DNA from: Bacteroidota bacterium
Lineage (GTDB): Bacteria > Bacteroidota > Rhodothermia > Balneolales > Balneolaceae
Assembly (NCBI GenBank): GCA_027621355.1
Contig: JAQCBZ010000010.1
Location: 1 to 53,029, forward strand
DNA length: 53,029 nt
Reading direction: 5' to 3'
The position numbers and the translations under genes were made by a program. The notes under the pieces are model-generated. The model was not told where the DNA came from. It searched no databases and was given only the letters and a program-made list of their open reading frames with translations. Shown one piece after another: positions 34,127-43,100 of this stretch (positions within the stretch are counted from its first letter, which is position 1; each line of letters opens with the position of its first letter).

Positions 34127-34657
34127 ATGAGTTGCTTAGAAGCTCAGATTGAAAGACTGGATGAGGCCCGCAGTGAGTATTTTGAACTACTAAATACCTT
34201 TAGTCACTCTGAAGGGCTTTGGAAGCCTAGTAGTGACGGGTGGAGTGCAGCCGAGATCACTGAACATCTCTATTGGGCTGAACTTGGGGTTTCTAATCAT
34301 ATGTGGAAGCAGTTTTCTGAGATGAGAGAAGGAGTGGCACCAGTGTATGAACCCTCTGCAAATCATGGGTTATCATTCTCAGAGATCGTAGCCCGTCATG
34401 GTAATTGTATTGTGGATGCACCTAGGCAAACATTGCCTAGAGTCAAAGGCCCTTTAGTCTTTTGGAAATCCGTGCTTGGTGGATTGCGCTCGGCATATCA
34501 TCGTCTTGAGATTGAAATAACTCAAGATGAGGCTAGCTGTTTTGCCTTTGATCACGTGATTTTTGGGAGGCTAGACTTCTATCAGACACTAGATTTCCTA
34601 TCTAGCCATATCACGAGACATAAGGGGCAAGTTCATCGCTTACTTGATAAAATGTAA
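34127..34657 (+). CDS. DinB-family four-helix protein
   Basis: 176 residues. DinB/YfiT proteins are metal-binding four-helix bundles, many acting as thiol transferases. The N-terminal helix with WSAAEITEHLYWAE supplies the first histidine and the C-terminal FLSSHITRHKGQVHRLL gives the histidine pair of the metal site. No signal peptide, so it is cytoplasmic. It follows the secreted unknown by 6 nt and is probably co-transcribed. Confidence 0.82.
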   Translation: MSCLEAQIERLDEARSEYFELLNTFSHSEGLWKPSSDGWSAAEITEHLYWAELGVSNHMWKQFSEMREGVAPVYEPSANHGLSFSEIVARHGNCIVDAPRQTLPRVKGPLVFWKSVLGGLRSAYHRLEIEITQDEASCFAFDHVIFGRLDFYQTLDFLSSHITRHKGQVHRLLDKM

Positions 34658-34676
34658 TCTTGATTGATTCAAGATT
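34656..34676 (+). terminator. Hairpin at the DinB gene stop codon
   Basis: AATCTTGA (34656-34663) and TCAAGATT (34669-34676) form a perfect 8-bp stem with a 5-nt loop, beginning within the stop codon. No T tract follows, so termination may be inefficient. The remaining gap to 34831 shows nothing else. Confidence 0.4.
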
Positions 34677-34831
34677 GACCAGGTGCTACTCTTCCTTGGT
34701 GGATTGTAATAATTGTTTAACCTGAAGATCTCCCATTCCGTAGATACCCTCCCTCCTGCTAAACTCTTGGAATATCTCGCCAAAGGTCATTGTCTACTTA
34801 GTCAAATCGGCTTTATTCTTTACCTTGCTTT

Positions 34832-36712
34832 ATGGCAAAAAAACCCCGACATCTTAAAATTAAAAAGCACCAACCAGTACAAGATTCAGTCCAATTACCT
34901 TTGGTAAAACAGATTATATTTTGGGTCATTGCGTCCCTGATACCTTTTCTATGTATAGCAGCTGTAGAGATTTCTTTGCGAATTAGTGGATATGAGAAGG
35001 AGAAACAAAGCCTTTTTGTTGAAGCGCCTAATTCTCCTGATTACCTTCTTGCAAATGCAAAATTTATAGAGCGGTACTTCCCATCCTTTGTTCCAGAAAT
35101 AGCACCAAATGCATTTCTCAAAGAAAAGAAGCCCAACACTTTTAGAGTTTTTGTGTTTGGAGGATCAAGTGCAGAAGGCTTTCCCTACAATTTTTACAAT
35201 AGTTTTTCAGATCAACTCGAACAACAGCTTCTGCTAAATACACAGGGGTTGGATATTGAGATCATAAACCTAGGCATGACGGCTGTCAACAGCTTCGTTA
35301 TACGTGACCTATCGCCTCGTATTCTAGCCTATGAACCCGATGCGGTCATTATCTATGCTGGTCACAATGAATATTATGGGTCATTTGGAGCTGCAACAAC
35401 GCAATTTGGATTTACTGATTCCATTCGACTTAAGCACACAATCCTTTGGTTAAAAAATTTACGCGTGTATCAGGTGCTCGAGCAATTGTTGAGCTGGGAA
35501 TCAGAAACGAATGGAATGACAGGTGTGCCGAACCAAGATGATGGCATTGGCGAGCAACGAACGATGATGGCTAAAGTGATTCAAGATTCGAATATTCCTG
35601 TTGGAGGTGATGTATATAATTTGGGAATCCGTCAATTTGAGGTCAACATCAATGATGTTCTAACCACCTTCAAAAAGCAAGAGATCCCTATCTATCTTGG
35701 CACAATCGCTTCTAATCTCAAAGACCAAAAACCACTCACGGATGACTCACTTGCTATGTCTGTATTTGAAGAGGCTCAAATGTTTTATAAAAGTGGGGAT
35801 TTCACCCGTGCCTTTCAAGAATTTGAAAGAGCAAAAGAACTCGATGGCATAAGATTTAGAGCTCCATCAAAAATTAATGAACTGTTACGCACCTTTTCTG
35901 AATCAGAGGGAATAGAGTTGGTCGAAACCCAAGAAGTTTTACGACAAGCGTCTAATAGTGGGCTTGAGGATAGCACACTTTTTATCGATCATCTACATCC
36001 CAATGATCGTGGACACAAACTGATGGCGGCTTTATTTTTTGATGCTCTACGCACACACCCGACAATCGAACGCGCCTTTCACCCAAATCCTATCCAGCCT
36101 CCCCAATCCATTAGTACCTTTGAGAAAGCCTATGCAGAGGTGAGTATCGGCCGGCTACTCGTTGGTTACCCTTTCCAAAAAGGGATAAGTCTTGAAGAGG
36201 AATTGGATGCTTTTGAGCACATATATCAATCTTATCTACAAAAAAGTTACATCGATTCGATTGCTGCTGTTGCTTCAAAGGAGCAAGTTTTTGTACCTGA
36301 AGCTCTTTCCAAAGTAGTAGTCTTAGCACGACAGCGAGGAGATACAATGGCGGCAGTCACACACTCCTATGACCTTCTTAAGTGGCAATTACAGTCTATT
36401 AACTTGATCGAAACCACAATCGAATTCACGTTGAATAGTGGTGAAAATGAGGGTTATTTGATCAACATCTTACATCAAGTCATAAACGATGGAAATGAAG
36501 ACCCCAGATATGTTGACCTTATTTCCTCACTATATTTACTCAATGAACAGCTCGATCAGGCGGAATTTTGGTTAAAAGAAACTGAGCGTTTGGCACCAAA
36601 TTCACCTCGTTTATTGTACAACTATTCAAGATTTTATCTCTTGAATGGCGATAGTTTAAAGGCACGAACGTATTATCAACAGTTTTTGGAAACTCAAAAC
36701 AACCGCCCCTAA
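34832..36712 (+). CDS. Membrane-anchored SGNH/GDSL hydrolase with TPR segments
   Basis: 626 residues. After a basic N-terminus, one membrane helix (about 25-50) anchors a periplasmic SGNH domain. Block I is VFVFGGSSAEG (likely nucleophile Ser112, with Gly in place of the usual Asp), block III is IIYAGHNEYYG and block V is DHLHPNDRGH with the catalytic Asp-His. A TPR-like insert (MFYKSGDFTRAFQEFERAKE) lies between blocks III and V, and more TPRs close the protein (EQLDQAEFWLKETERLAPNS). Such proteins are esterases or acyltransferases, often acting on cell-surface glycans; the substrate is unknown. The ATG at 34832 gives a good anchor. Confidence 0.82.
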   Translation: MAKKPRHLKIKKHQPVQDSVQLPLVKQIIFWVIASLIPFLCIAAVEISLRISGYEKEKQSLFVEAPNSPDYLLANAKFIERYFPSFVPEIAPNAFLKEKKPNTFRVFVFGGSSAEGFPYNFYNSFSDQLEQQLLLNTQGLDIEIINLGMTAVNSFVIRDLSPRILAYEPDAVIIYAGHNEYYGSFGAATTQFGFTDSIRLKHTILWLKNLRVYQVLEQLLSWESETNGMTGVPNQDDGIGEQRTMMAKVIQDSNIPVGGDVYNLGIRQFEVNINDVLTTFKKQEIPIYLGTIASNLKDQKPLTDDSLAMSVFEEAQMFYKSGDFTRAFQEFERAKELDGIRFRAPSKINELLRTFSESEGIELVETQEVLRQASNSGLEDSTLFIDHLHPNDRGHKLMAALFFDALRTHPTIERAFHPNPIQPPQSISTFEKAYAEVSIGRLLVGYPFQKGISLEEELDAFEHIYQSYLQKSYIDSIAAVASKEQVFVPEALSKVVVLARQRGDTMAAVTHSYDLLKWQLQSINLIETTIEFTLNSGENEGYLINILHQVINDGNEDPRYVDLISSLYLLNEQLDQAEFWLKETERLAPNSPRLLYNYSRFYLLNGDSLKARTYYQQFLETQNNRP

Positions 36713-36765
36713 TCTGCAGGAGACTATCCAAACGAAAGACCTACATCACTTCACGATTTAACGAC

Positions 36766-38556
36766 TCATGCACCGCTTTTTTGTGTTGGTGACCACACTT
36801 CGTATATCTCTCGGAACAGCTCCATATTGATTTCGATGTCAGCTTCCCTTCTTAGTGAATCGACTTCACCTCGGATAGCTTGGTAGACTTTATATGAACG
36901 TTCCAGATCTGACACATTAGTCGAGATGCCCACCTCCTCTATACTACGCTGCTCTACATTCAATACAAAGTACCCTTGATCTGCTGTATAGGAAACCGTA
37001 GGAGTTTGAGGCACACTCTTCAAAACAAGGTTGTAATCAGACTCGTTTTTATCCATGACACCTGACGCAGGTGATGTATAACCATCCATTGTGGCAGGAT
37101 CTGCGCCTTCAGAAAGGCGCTGCACAATCTTCTGTGCTTCATCTAAACTACCCGCATTCACTTTCCAATACGCTGCCTTCAGTACAATGTCTTTAGAGGA
37201 TGTCAAGCGTTCACGAAAGGTTTCTGGAACCTGCACCGCTTGTGTATCAAGTACAGCCTCCATTGTGAGTTGATACTGCTGAAGTTGTGAAAGAATGTCT
37301 GTAGCACGTAATTCTAATGCTTTTTTTACTCGTTGATCTTGAGCATAATCCTCACTCAAAGCCTTATCTAATAATACTTGATTTCTCATACCCCTTCCTA
37401 CCGATGCACCTATGCGAATTTTCGACTCTTGGAAAGACAGGTAAGGAAGCCAGTCTATATATTGTCCAAACGTAAAGACGCTTGGAGATTCATCAATGGT
37501 ATAGGTCGCCAACACTAGGTCTTGGTCTAATTGATTTGCTAATGAACTCACTCGACTATCTGTCCAATTACGCTCCTCAGATTCTAATAAAGGCTCTTCA
37601 TTGATCATCGCATCACTGTCAAGATCATTAATCGCATTTTGAAGTTGCAAGAGATTCTCACGATTAACCTCAACATCAAGTTGATTCATTAGATTATATA
37701 CAAACTCGCTCGATACTAGCCTCTGTCTTCTTAGTCTAAGCTGACTCTCTACTCCTTGTTTGCGGTATTGAAAATCATCCTCTGTAAGCAAGGCAGGGAA
37801 TTCTACTCGTTCGGCAAAAAGAATATGGTATCCTAGTCGACTACGTATAAGTTCAGTATAAGTACCCTGGGGGATAGAATATGCAGCCTCAGCCACATTA
37901 TCATCCACTCCGAAGTAACTAATTGGACCCAGATAACCTGCTAGTGAATCATAGGAGGTTGTCTCATAGAATTGATTGGCGACGTCCACAAATGACTCCC
38001 CAGTCTCCAACGCCTGCATTGCACTGTCAAGATCAGCTGGATCCCGTGAAAACAACTGCCTTATGTAAACTTTACGCTGTCTTTTTGCATAAGCAAGACG
38101 AATTTCATCCTCCGTAAGAGGGTCAATTTCTTGCTCCATCTGATCTATAAAATATACATCAATGATGGATTTTCGCTCTTGATGCTCTACTGCTGAGCGA
38201 TATATTTCATGGTCTAGCAAGCCATTTGCTTCAGCTGATTGTGATAAAAGGATATCATCAATCATTTTATTTAGATGAGCATTCCTTTCGGACTTACTAT
38301 CATGTCGACCTGTTGCAATGAGGTGTTCTACGTATGATTTCTCAAAATCATACACAGTCCGCTCAATCCTATTCACCTCAAAAAGGACTTGATAGTCCCT
38401 ACTTTCTGTTTCCTCTTTGAGTGCGCATCCACCCAAAGCAAATAGCATGACACCCAGTAGTAAAGGTTGGACGATTCTGCCTGATTTAATGGATTGGCGG
38501 TTGATAACTCTAACTTCTTTGAATAAAGCTACCTGCTTTCGCAGAAAGACACTCAT
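36766..38556 (-). CDS. Lipoprotein PpiC/SurA-type peptidyl-prolyl isomerase
   Basis: 596 residues from the ATG at 38556, which overlaps the PorV-like stop by one base (TGATG). A long basic N-region leads to a lipobox (FALGGC, Cys44). A parvulin domain sits near residues 165-265: KVYIRQLFSRDP, SFVDVANQFYE, GYLGPISYFG and LGYHILFAERVEF. A second, poorly conserved half may be a degenerate repeat. It probably chaperones outer-membrane or exported proteins, and the coupling to the barrel gene suggests those clients. It is last in the minus-strand operon. Confidence 0.85.
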   Translation of the reverse strand: MSVFLRKQVALFKEVRVINRQSIKSGRIVQPLLLGVMLFALGGCALKEETESRDYQVLFEVNRIERTVYDFEKSYVEHLIATGRHDSKSERNAHLNKMIDDILLSQSAEANGLLDHEIYRSAVEHQERKSIIDVYFIDQMEQEIDPLTEDEIRLAYAKRQRKVYIRQLFSRDPADLDSAMQALETGESFVDVANQFYETTSYDSLAGYLGPISYFGVDDNVAEAAYSIPQGTYTELIRSRLGYHILFAERVEFPALLTEDDFQYRKQGVESQLRLRRQRLVSSEFVYNLMNQLDVEVNRENLLQLQNAINDLDSDAMINEEPLLESEERNWTDSRVSSLANQLDQDLVLATYTIDESPSVFTFGQYIDWLPYLSFQESKIRIGASVGRGMRNQVLLDKALSEDYAQDQRVKKALELRATDILSQLQQYQLTMEAVLDTQAVQVPETFRERLTSSKDIVLKAAYWKVNAGSLDEAQKIVQRLSEGADPATMDGYTSPASGVMDKNESDYNLVLKSVPQTPTVSYTADQGYFVLNVEQRSIEEVGISTNVSDLERSYKVYQAIRGEVDSLRREADIEINMELFREIYEVWSPTQKSGA

Positions 38557-39614
38557 CAATAATAGAGTTTGATATCAATAGTAGAGGTTTGACCCAGGTA
38601 TTGAAAGGGAACATGAGAGAAGTCTACTCCAATGGCAATTCCCGAAGAAGAGCGTAGAGTAAAACCAGCACCATAGGTTAAATGGGAATCTACGTTATCC
38701 CCCAAAAAAAGATCTCGGTATCCACCTCGCAAATGCAACTCGACCGTATTCGTCAAATAGCTAAGTTGTGTGCCAGAGTCAAGATTAATCAGATTGTCAT
38801 TGGTCTGCTGGACCTCACTAAGGAGAAGAAACTCAAAATTATCCCTTTTAATTGCTGGTAACATAAATCCAAATCTGAATGAAAGGGGCAATTCCCAACT
38901 ATTCACTTTGACATTACTAATAATACCGTCATTATTCCCCTCACTAGTCGGATCCAAATCTACATAGGCTTCTGTATTTATACCTCGCATGGTCATATCC
39001 TGTCCAAAATTGGTAATAGAAGCTCCAAGTGTAAGGCCATTTAAATACTCAGTCTTGAGAAGGAAACCCATGTCAATAGCAACAGCTTCTGCTACCATAT
39101 CATAGATCTTTTGCTGAACATACTTCACTGTAGTCCCAAAATGGAATGATTCTGTGAGGTTTTGTGCGTATGTGAGACCCAAGCTCAGGTCATGTGAACC
39201 AAATGTGGCCCCTGTCCCTTCTTGCATTTCTACCGTACGTACATCCATGCGTCCGTAATCGATATAGTTAAGACCTATACCAATACTTTGACCCTCTTTC
39301 TTACCTACTGGAATAACGATACCGGTCCCATAAATATTCACATCTACGAAATACTCACTTATGCTTATAAATGTAGATGCATATGAATCACCCTCATTAC
39401 GAACGGATATTCCAGCAGGATTCCAGAATAGGGCTTCAGCACCAGATACGTATACAGTATTGGCATGACCTAAGGATGTTCCCTTAGCACCAACTCCCAA
39501 TGTCAAAAAGGGAGCCGCCGTTGTAGCCACCCTACTCTCTTGTCCCAACTGTGCTTTTAGAGAGCTTGTAGAGACTAGTAGCACTACAAGTGTGAAAATG
39601 ATTTTGAGTTGCAT
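38556..39614 (-). CDS. PorV/PorQ-family outer-membrane protein
   Basis: 352 residues. Signal peptide (cleavage near LKA-Q, residue 21), then the PorV/PorQ start AAPFLTLGVGAKGTSLGHAN and GAEALFWNPAGIS, and a FadL-like barrel ending in IDIKLYY. PorV shuttles cargo in the type IX secretion system, and family members also serve as partners of secreted proteins. This one sits between a large secreted protein and a lipoprotein isomerase and may be dedicated to them, which is inference. It starts 37 nt after the preceding gene. Confidence 0.85.
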   Translation of the reverse strand: MQLKIIFTLVVLLVSTSSLKAQLGQESRVATTAAPFLTLGVGAKGTSLGHANTVYVSGAEALFWNPAGISVRNEGDSYASTFISISEYFVDVNIYGTGIVIPVGKKEGQSIGIGLNYIDYGRMDVRTVEMQEGTGATFGSHDLSLGLTYAQNLTESFHFGTTVKYVQQKIYDMVAEAVAIDMGFLLKTEYLNGLTLGASITNFGQDMTMRGINTEAYVDLDPTSEGNNDGIISNVKVNSWELPLSFRFGFMLPAIKRDNFEFLLLSEVQQTNDNLINLDSGTQLSYLTNTVELHLRGGYRDLFLGDNVDSHLTYGAGFTLRSSSGIAIGVDFSHVPFQYLGQTSTIDIKLYY

Positions 39615-39651
39615 ATTCGATTGTTTGAAAGTTATTCCCTAACAGACACAG

Positions 39652-42600
39652 CTACTTGATGATTGCAAATTTATCCATGTACTCTCCCACTCCCGGCGCT
39701 TTTACATGGTAGAAATAGATTCCATATGCGACATCTTCACTATCATCGGAACGAAGATCCCAAGATGCTGATCCATCATCGAATCCACCCTCGTGTTCTA
39801 TCGTTCGGACTAGCTCTCCACGCACATTAAAAATTCTAATTGTACAAGATTTAGGTAGGTTAAAAAATTCGATGCGTCTTTCACCTCGTCCTATAGATCC
39901 ACTCTGACGTTCCCAAGATGCTGCTCCTAGATATGGGTTTGGAGCTACATAAATATCTTCCAAGGAACCTGCAGCCACGTTATCATCAATAACCTGCTTA
40001 CGCATGGTGAACTGGAAAATATCATCGCGGCCAAAGGGTCTTGTTGTTGATATTCTAAATTTATCACCTGCTGACGGATTAATGTCTTGTGTGCTTCCAT
40101 TATCCAAAATATTAATCATGAAACGGTACTTAACTCGATTCCTTTCATCACGCTCGGCAAGAAATAGTGCATCTCCAGAATTCAATGCATCATTGTCATC
40201 TCTGTCTAGAATGAACAGATCTGCCTGCTCTCCAGTGATTAGATTTCGAGCAAATATCGGGATCGGAAATCGACTAAATCCGCTTCCAAAAATCAACGGT
40301 GGTCGGTATGTACTATCTGCAGCATTTACGAAGTATACTTCGTAGTCGTGATCAGTTCTAATAAAGTTCGTCGGATCTCCATCTCTATCTGGGGTGACTG
40401 CTAGTCTCCAATTCGTGGAGTATCCATCCAATTGTGATGGGTCTAGATCAAATAACTCATTTACTTCGCCTTCGTTAGACACCCATCCTGTTTTGTTGAG
40501 AATAATATTTCCAGGATCATCATTCATGAAATTGACAATGAAGCCGTCCACGATTTTTGAAGACCTTTCGAATACATCAGACTCAGCAAGGACGTCCCCA
40601 CCAGACTCACGAATGATATAACCCGTTGTTTGACGCTGTACACCAATGGAAGAAGCTGAGTCTGTAAACGCAACTTCATATAGTTTAGATTCATCTACCA
40701 TATCCTCCACTGCAATTGATATCGTGGCATACCCTGTCCCAGTTCCTTGTGTAACCTTCGTCAAATCTGATGTGCTAGCACCTCCGATATAACCCGCAGG
40801 TTTGGTCGTTGGAATCACTACAGCTGCATTTTGAGAGGTTCCCACTACTGCTCCTGCCCCATCTACACTGATTCTAAATGTATTTTCTTGTGGATCTATC
40901 CCAGGATCATCTCCACCACTAGACGGGATTCCTCTGTCATATGCAACCAATGCGTAATAGTAAAGCTTCCCATTTGTGACATCATTATCCACATAGTAAA
41001 ACTCTAGACCAGAGTCATTTCCAAGATTGTATACTGCCTCTCCACCCAGCACTGGAATTGGACCTTTGAGACCATTATTTAAATCCCACTGGGCTAGTGG
41101 CTTGTAGAACGTAGGTGTGCCATTGACGTCTGAGATTGTGCGTGCATCACTTAACAGATTATCAGTTCCTTTGTAGAGTCTGTATCCCTCGAAATCAAAA
41201 TCTTGCAAAAATCGGTCAAAGCTATCCAGTGACAAATTATCCCATGATAGTACGACTTGGCCATCACCTGGAACAGCCGTGAGAGTAGGCATTATTGGAG
41301 GCTGCGCAAAATTGTAGTCTGAGTTATATATATTTTGAACCGTTCTTCGATTTTTGAAGAAATCCTGTTCATCGTTTCCAAATATCCAAGCAGTGGAGAA
41401 GAAATCTGTCGATTTGGCATCCTTCTTGTCCTCAGAAAACAGTTCCACTTCTCCTGACGTAAATAGAACAAATGGTTCATTAGCAACGACCGTAGGAGGC
41501 TCAACATAATCGGGATTTGAGAATAGCGTAGTCTCAATTCTTTCAAACATCCAATTATCATCGCGTAGATTGTCACCACTTTCATAAAATGGACGAGTAT
41601 TCAGATCAAATCCTGTTAAACCAATTTGATCAGATTCATCGACATCAAGTTCATTGTAGTTTGGCTCCCCGTTTGTGGGCATGCCATCTCCTTCCCCTTT
41701 GTCAGGTCCAGGATAGTTAAGATCAAATGGGCTCAGTCCATCCGCTCCAACATCGTTATTGAGTGCTTCACCAACATCCCAAATTCCATTTTCATTGGTA
41801 TCGGAAAAGCCAATCCAGTCCATATTTTCATCTGTTGTGAACCAAATTCCGGCTTTGTAAGCAGGGCGCTGCTCAATAGATTCTCCATAAAATAGCTCAA
41901 ACTGGTCTGCATCGTAGTTTGCTACGACATATGATTCAATTTGCGCTGGAGATGTAAGAACTTGGTAATCCTCACGAAATCGGGATTCGTCCGTAATTCC
42001 ATCTTGGTCATCGTCTAGTTCATTTACGTCATTTGCAGGCGATTCCAGAAATGCAAACCCTGCATAACCTAGTTCATATCGTGACTCCCCTGCATTGGTT
42101 GGATCTCCAAGACCATCAGAATCCCAGCCATATACCACATCCAAAAAGGGATCATATGAAGCATTATCATCTTGCTCATCCTGCCCCAAACCATAGTCGA
42201 CAATCTGCGAGAAAAATAGTCGGGTTTGATCTTGTTCACTTTTATTCGTAATTCGGTAGATAATAAACATTGCATCTTCGGCTAAGACATTGGCCCACTG
42301 GAACAACCGAATCTGTGTCTGCATCCCCAGTCCGCCCATCGTTGGATCTTTTAAAGGGCTAGGATAATACACTCCAAGATTAGAATGAGGGCCCTCTGTT
42401 TCAATGCCCACCGCATATTCGAGGTCTGAAAAATCATCCATAACATAATAGGATTCCTGATCCGAACTTGGAAAACGGCCATCACGACCATTCCATGTCC
42501 CCGGCCAACCACTATCATCTTCTTCTAGTCGGTCTGGCCAAAAATTAGGCCAACTTTCCTCATCATTTGAAAGAGCAGGTACTGGAGCAGAGCCTAGTGT

Positions 42601-43086
42601 AATAGGGTCGATGCGATTGGGATTGTTAAAACCTGGAAGTGGAAGCCAGCCCCATAGATTACCTGAGTAAGGGCTTGTCCTTGCACCCGCCTCTCTATAA
42701 TTGATGATCACGGGATTGAGTGTAACGTCTGGCCTAAAATTTGGATCACTAATGATCGAAACATAGTCTTCGAAGGTCGCTACTCGATCCGGTGATACTC
42801 CATCCACATACGCTGAGACAAGAACACCGATACCATCAATATGACGACCACCTACACCACGAGGCCAAACCCCCCAAGGGAGGTCATTCCATCTTGATAG
42901 TTCACCATGATTTCGAAAATTAGTTTCTATCAGATTACCACTAATCACACCTCTGGCGATATTATCAAATTCACCTCTATAAACAACTCCATCAAGAGAA
43001 TCAGGAATAGTCTGTTGACCAAAAACAGACCCATGTGGTGCAAGTACAAGTAGGAAAAGTACTGGCGTAAATAATTGCTTAATCAT
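39652..43086 (-). CDS. Large secreted protein with Fn3-like and C-terminal sorting domain
   Basis: 1144 residues. Signal peptide (cleavage near VFG-QQ). The first 550 residues are an unassigned, Asp/Asn-rich region with many calcium-binding-like DxDxDG stretches (ELDDDQDGITDES, SDTNENGIWDVGE). An Fn3-like segment follows (about 605-760: LTAVPGDGQVVLSWD, YYYALVAYDRG), then more beta-rich sequence, and a C-terminal Ig-like sorting domain (YVAPNPYLG, IRIFNVRGELVRTIEH, YGIYFYHVK). It lies 14 nt after the TonB receptor, where SusD is found in Bacteroidota, and may be the surface partner of that receptor, but it has no SusD features. Confidence 0.82.
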   Translation of the reverse strand: MIKQLFTPVLFLLVLAPHGSVFGQQTIPDSLDGVVYRGEFDNIARGVISGNLIETNFRNHGELSRWNDLPWGVWPRGVGGRHIDGIGVLVSAYVDGVSPDRVATFEDYVSIISDPNFRPDVTLNPVIINYREAGARTSPYSGNLWGWLPLPGFNNPNRIDPITLGSAPVPALSNDEESWPNFWPDRLEEDDSGWPGTWNGRDGRFPSSDQESYYVMDDFSDLEYAVGIETEGPHSNLGVYYPSPLKDPTMGGLGMQTQIRLFQWANVLAEDAMFIIYRITNKSEQDQTRLFFSQIVDYGLGQDEQDDNASYDPFLDVVYGWDSDGLGDPTNAGESRYELGYAGFAFLESPANDVNELDDDQDGITDESRFREDYQVLTSPAQIESYVVANYDADQFELFYGESIEQRPAYKAGIWFTTDENMDWIGFSDTNENGIWDVGEALNNDVGADGLSPFDLNYPGPDKGEGDGMPTNGEPNYNELDVDESDQIGLTGFDLNTRPFYESGDNLRDDNWMFERIETTLFSNPDYVEPPTVVANEPFVLFTSGEVELFSEDKKDAKSTDFFSTAWIFGNDEQDFFKNRRTVQNIYNSDYNFAQPPIMPTLTAVPGDGQVVLSWDNLSLDSFDRFLQDFDFEGYRLYKGTDNLLSDARTISDVNGTPTFYKPLAQWDLNNGLKGPIPVLGGEAVYNLGNDSGLEFYYVDNDVTNGKLYYYALVAYDRGIPSSGGDDPGIDPQENTFRISVDGAGAVVGTSQNAAVVIPTTKPAGYIGGASTSDLTKVTQGTGTGYATISIAVEDMVDESKLYEVAFTDSASSIGVQRQTTGYIIRESGGDVLAESDVFERSSKIVDGFIVNFMNDDPGNIILNKTGWVSNEGEVNELFDLDPSQLDGYSTNWRLAVTPDRDGDPTNFIRTDHDYEVYFVNAADSTYRPPLIFGSGFSRFPIPIFARNLITGEQADLFILDRDDNDALNSGDALFLAERDERNRVKYRFMINILDNGSTQDINPSAGDKFRISTTRPFGRDDIFQFTMRKQVIDDNVAAGSLEDIYVAPNPYLGAASWERQSGSIGRGERRIEFFNLPKSCTIRIFNVRGELVRTIEHEGGFDDGSASWDLRSDDSEDVAYGIYFYHVKAPGVGEYMDKFAIIK

Positions 43087-43100
43087 TCGTTCAGCCGATA

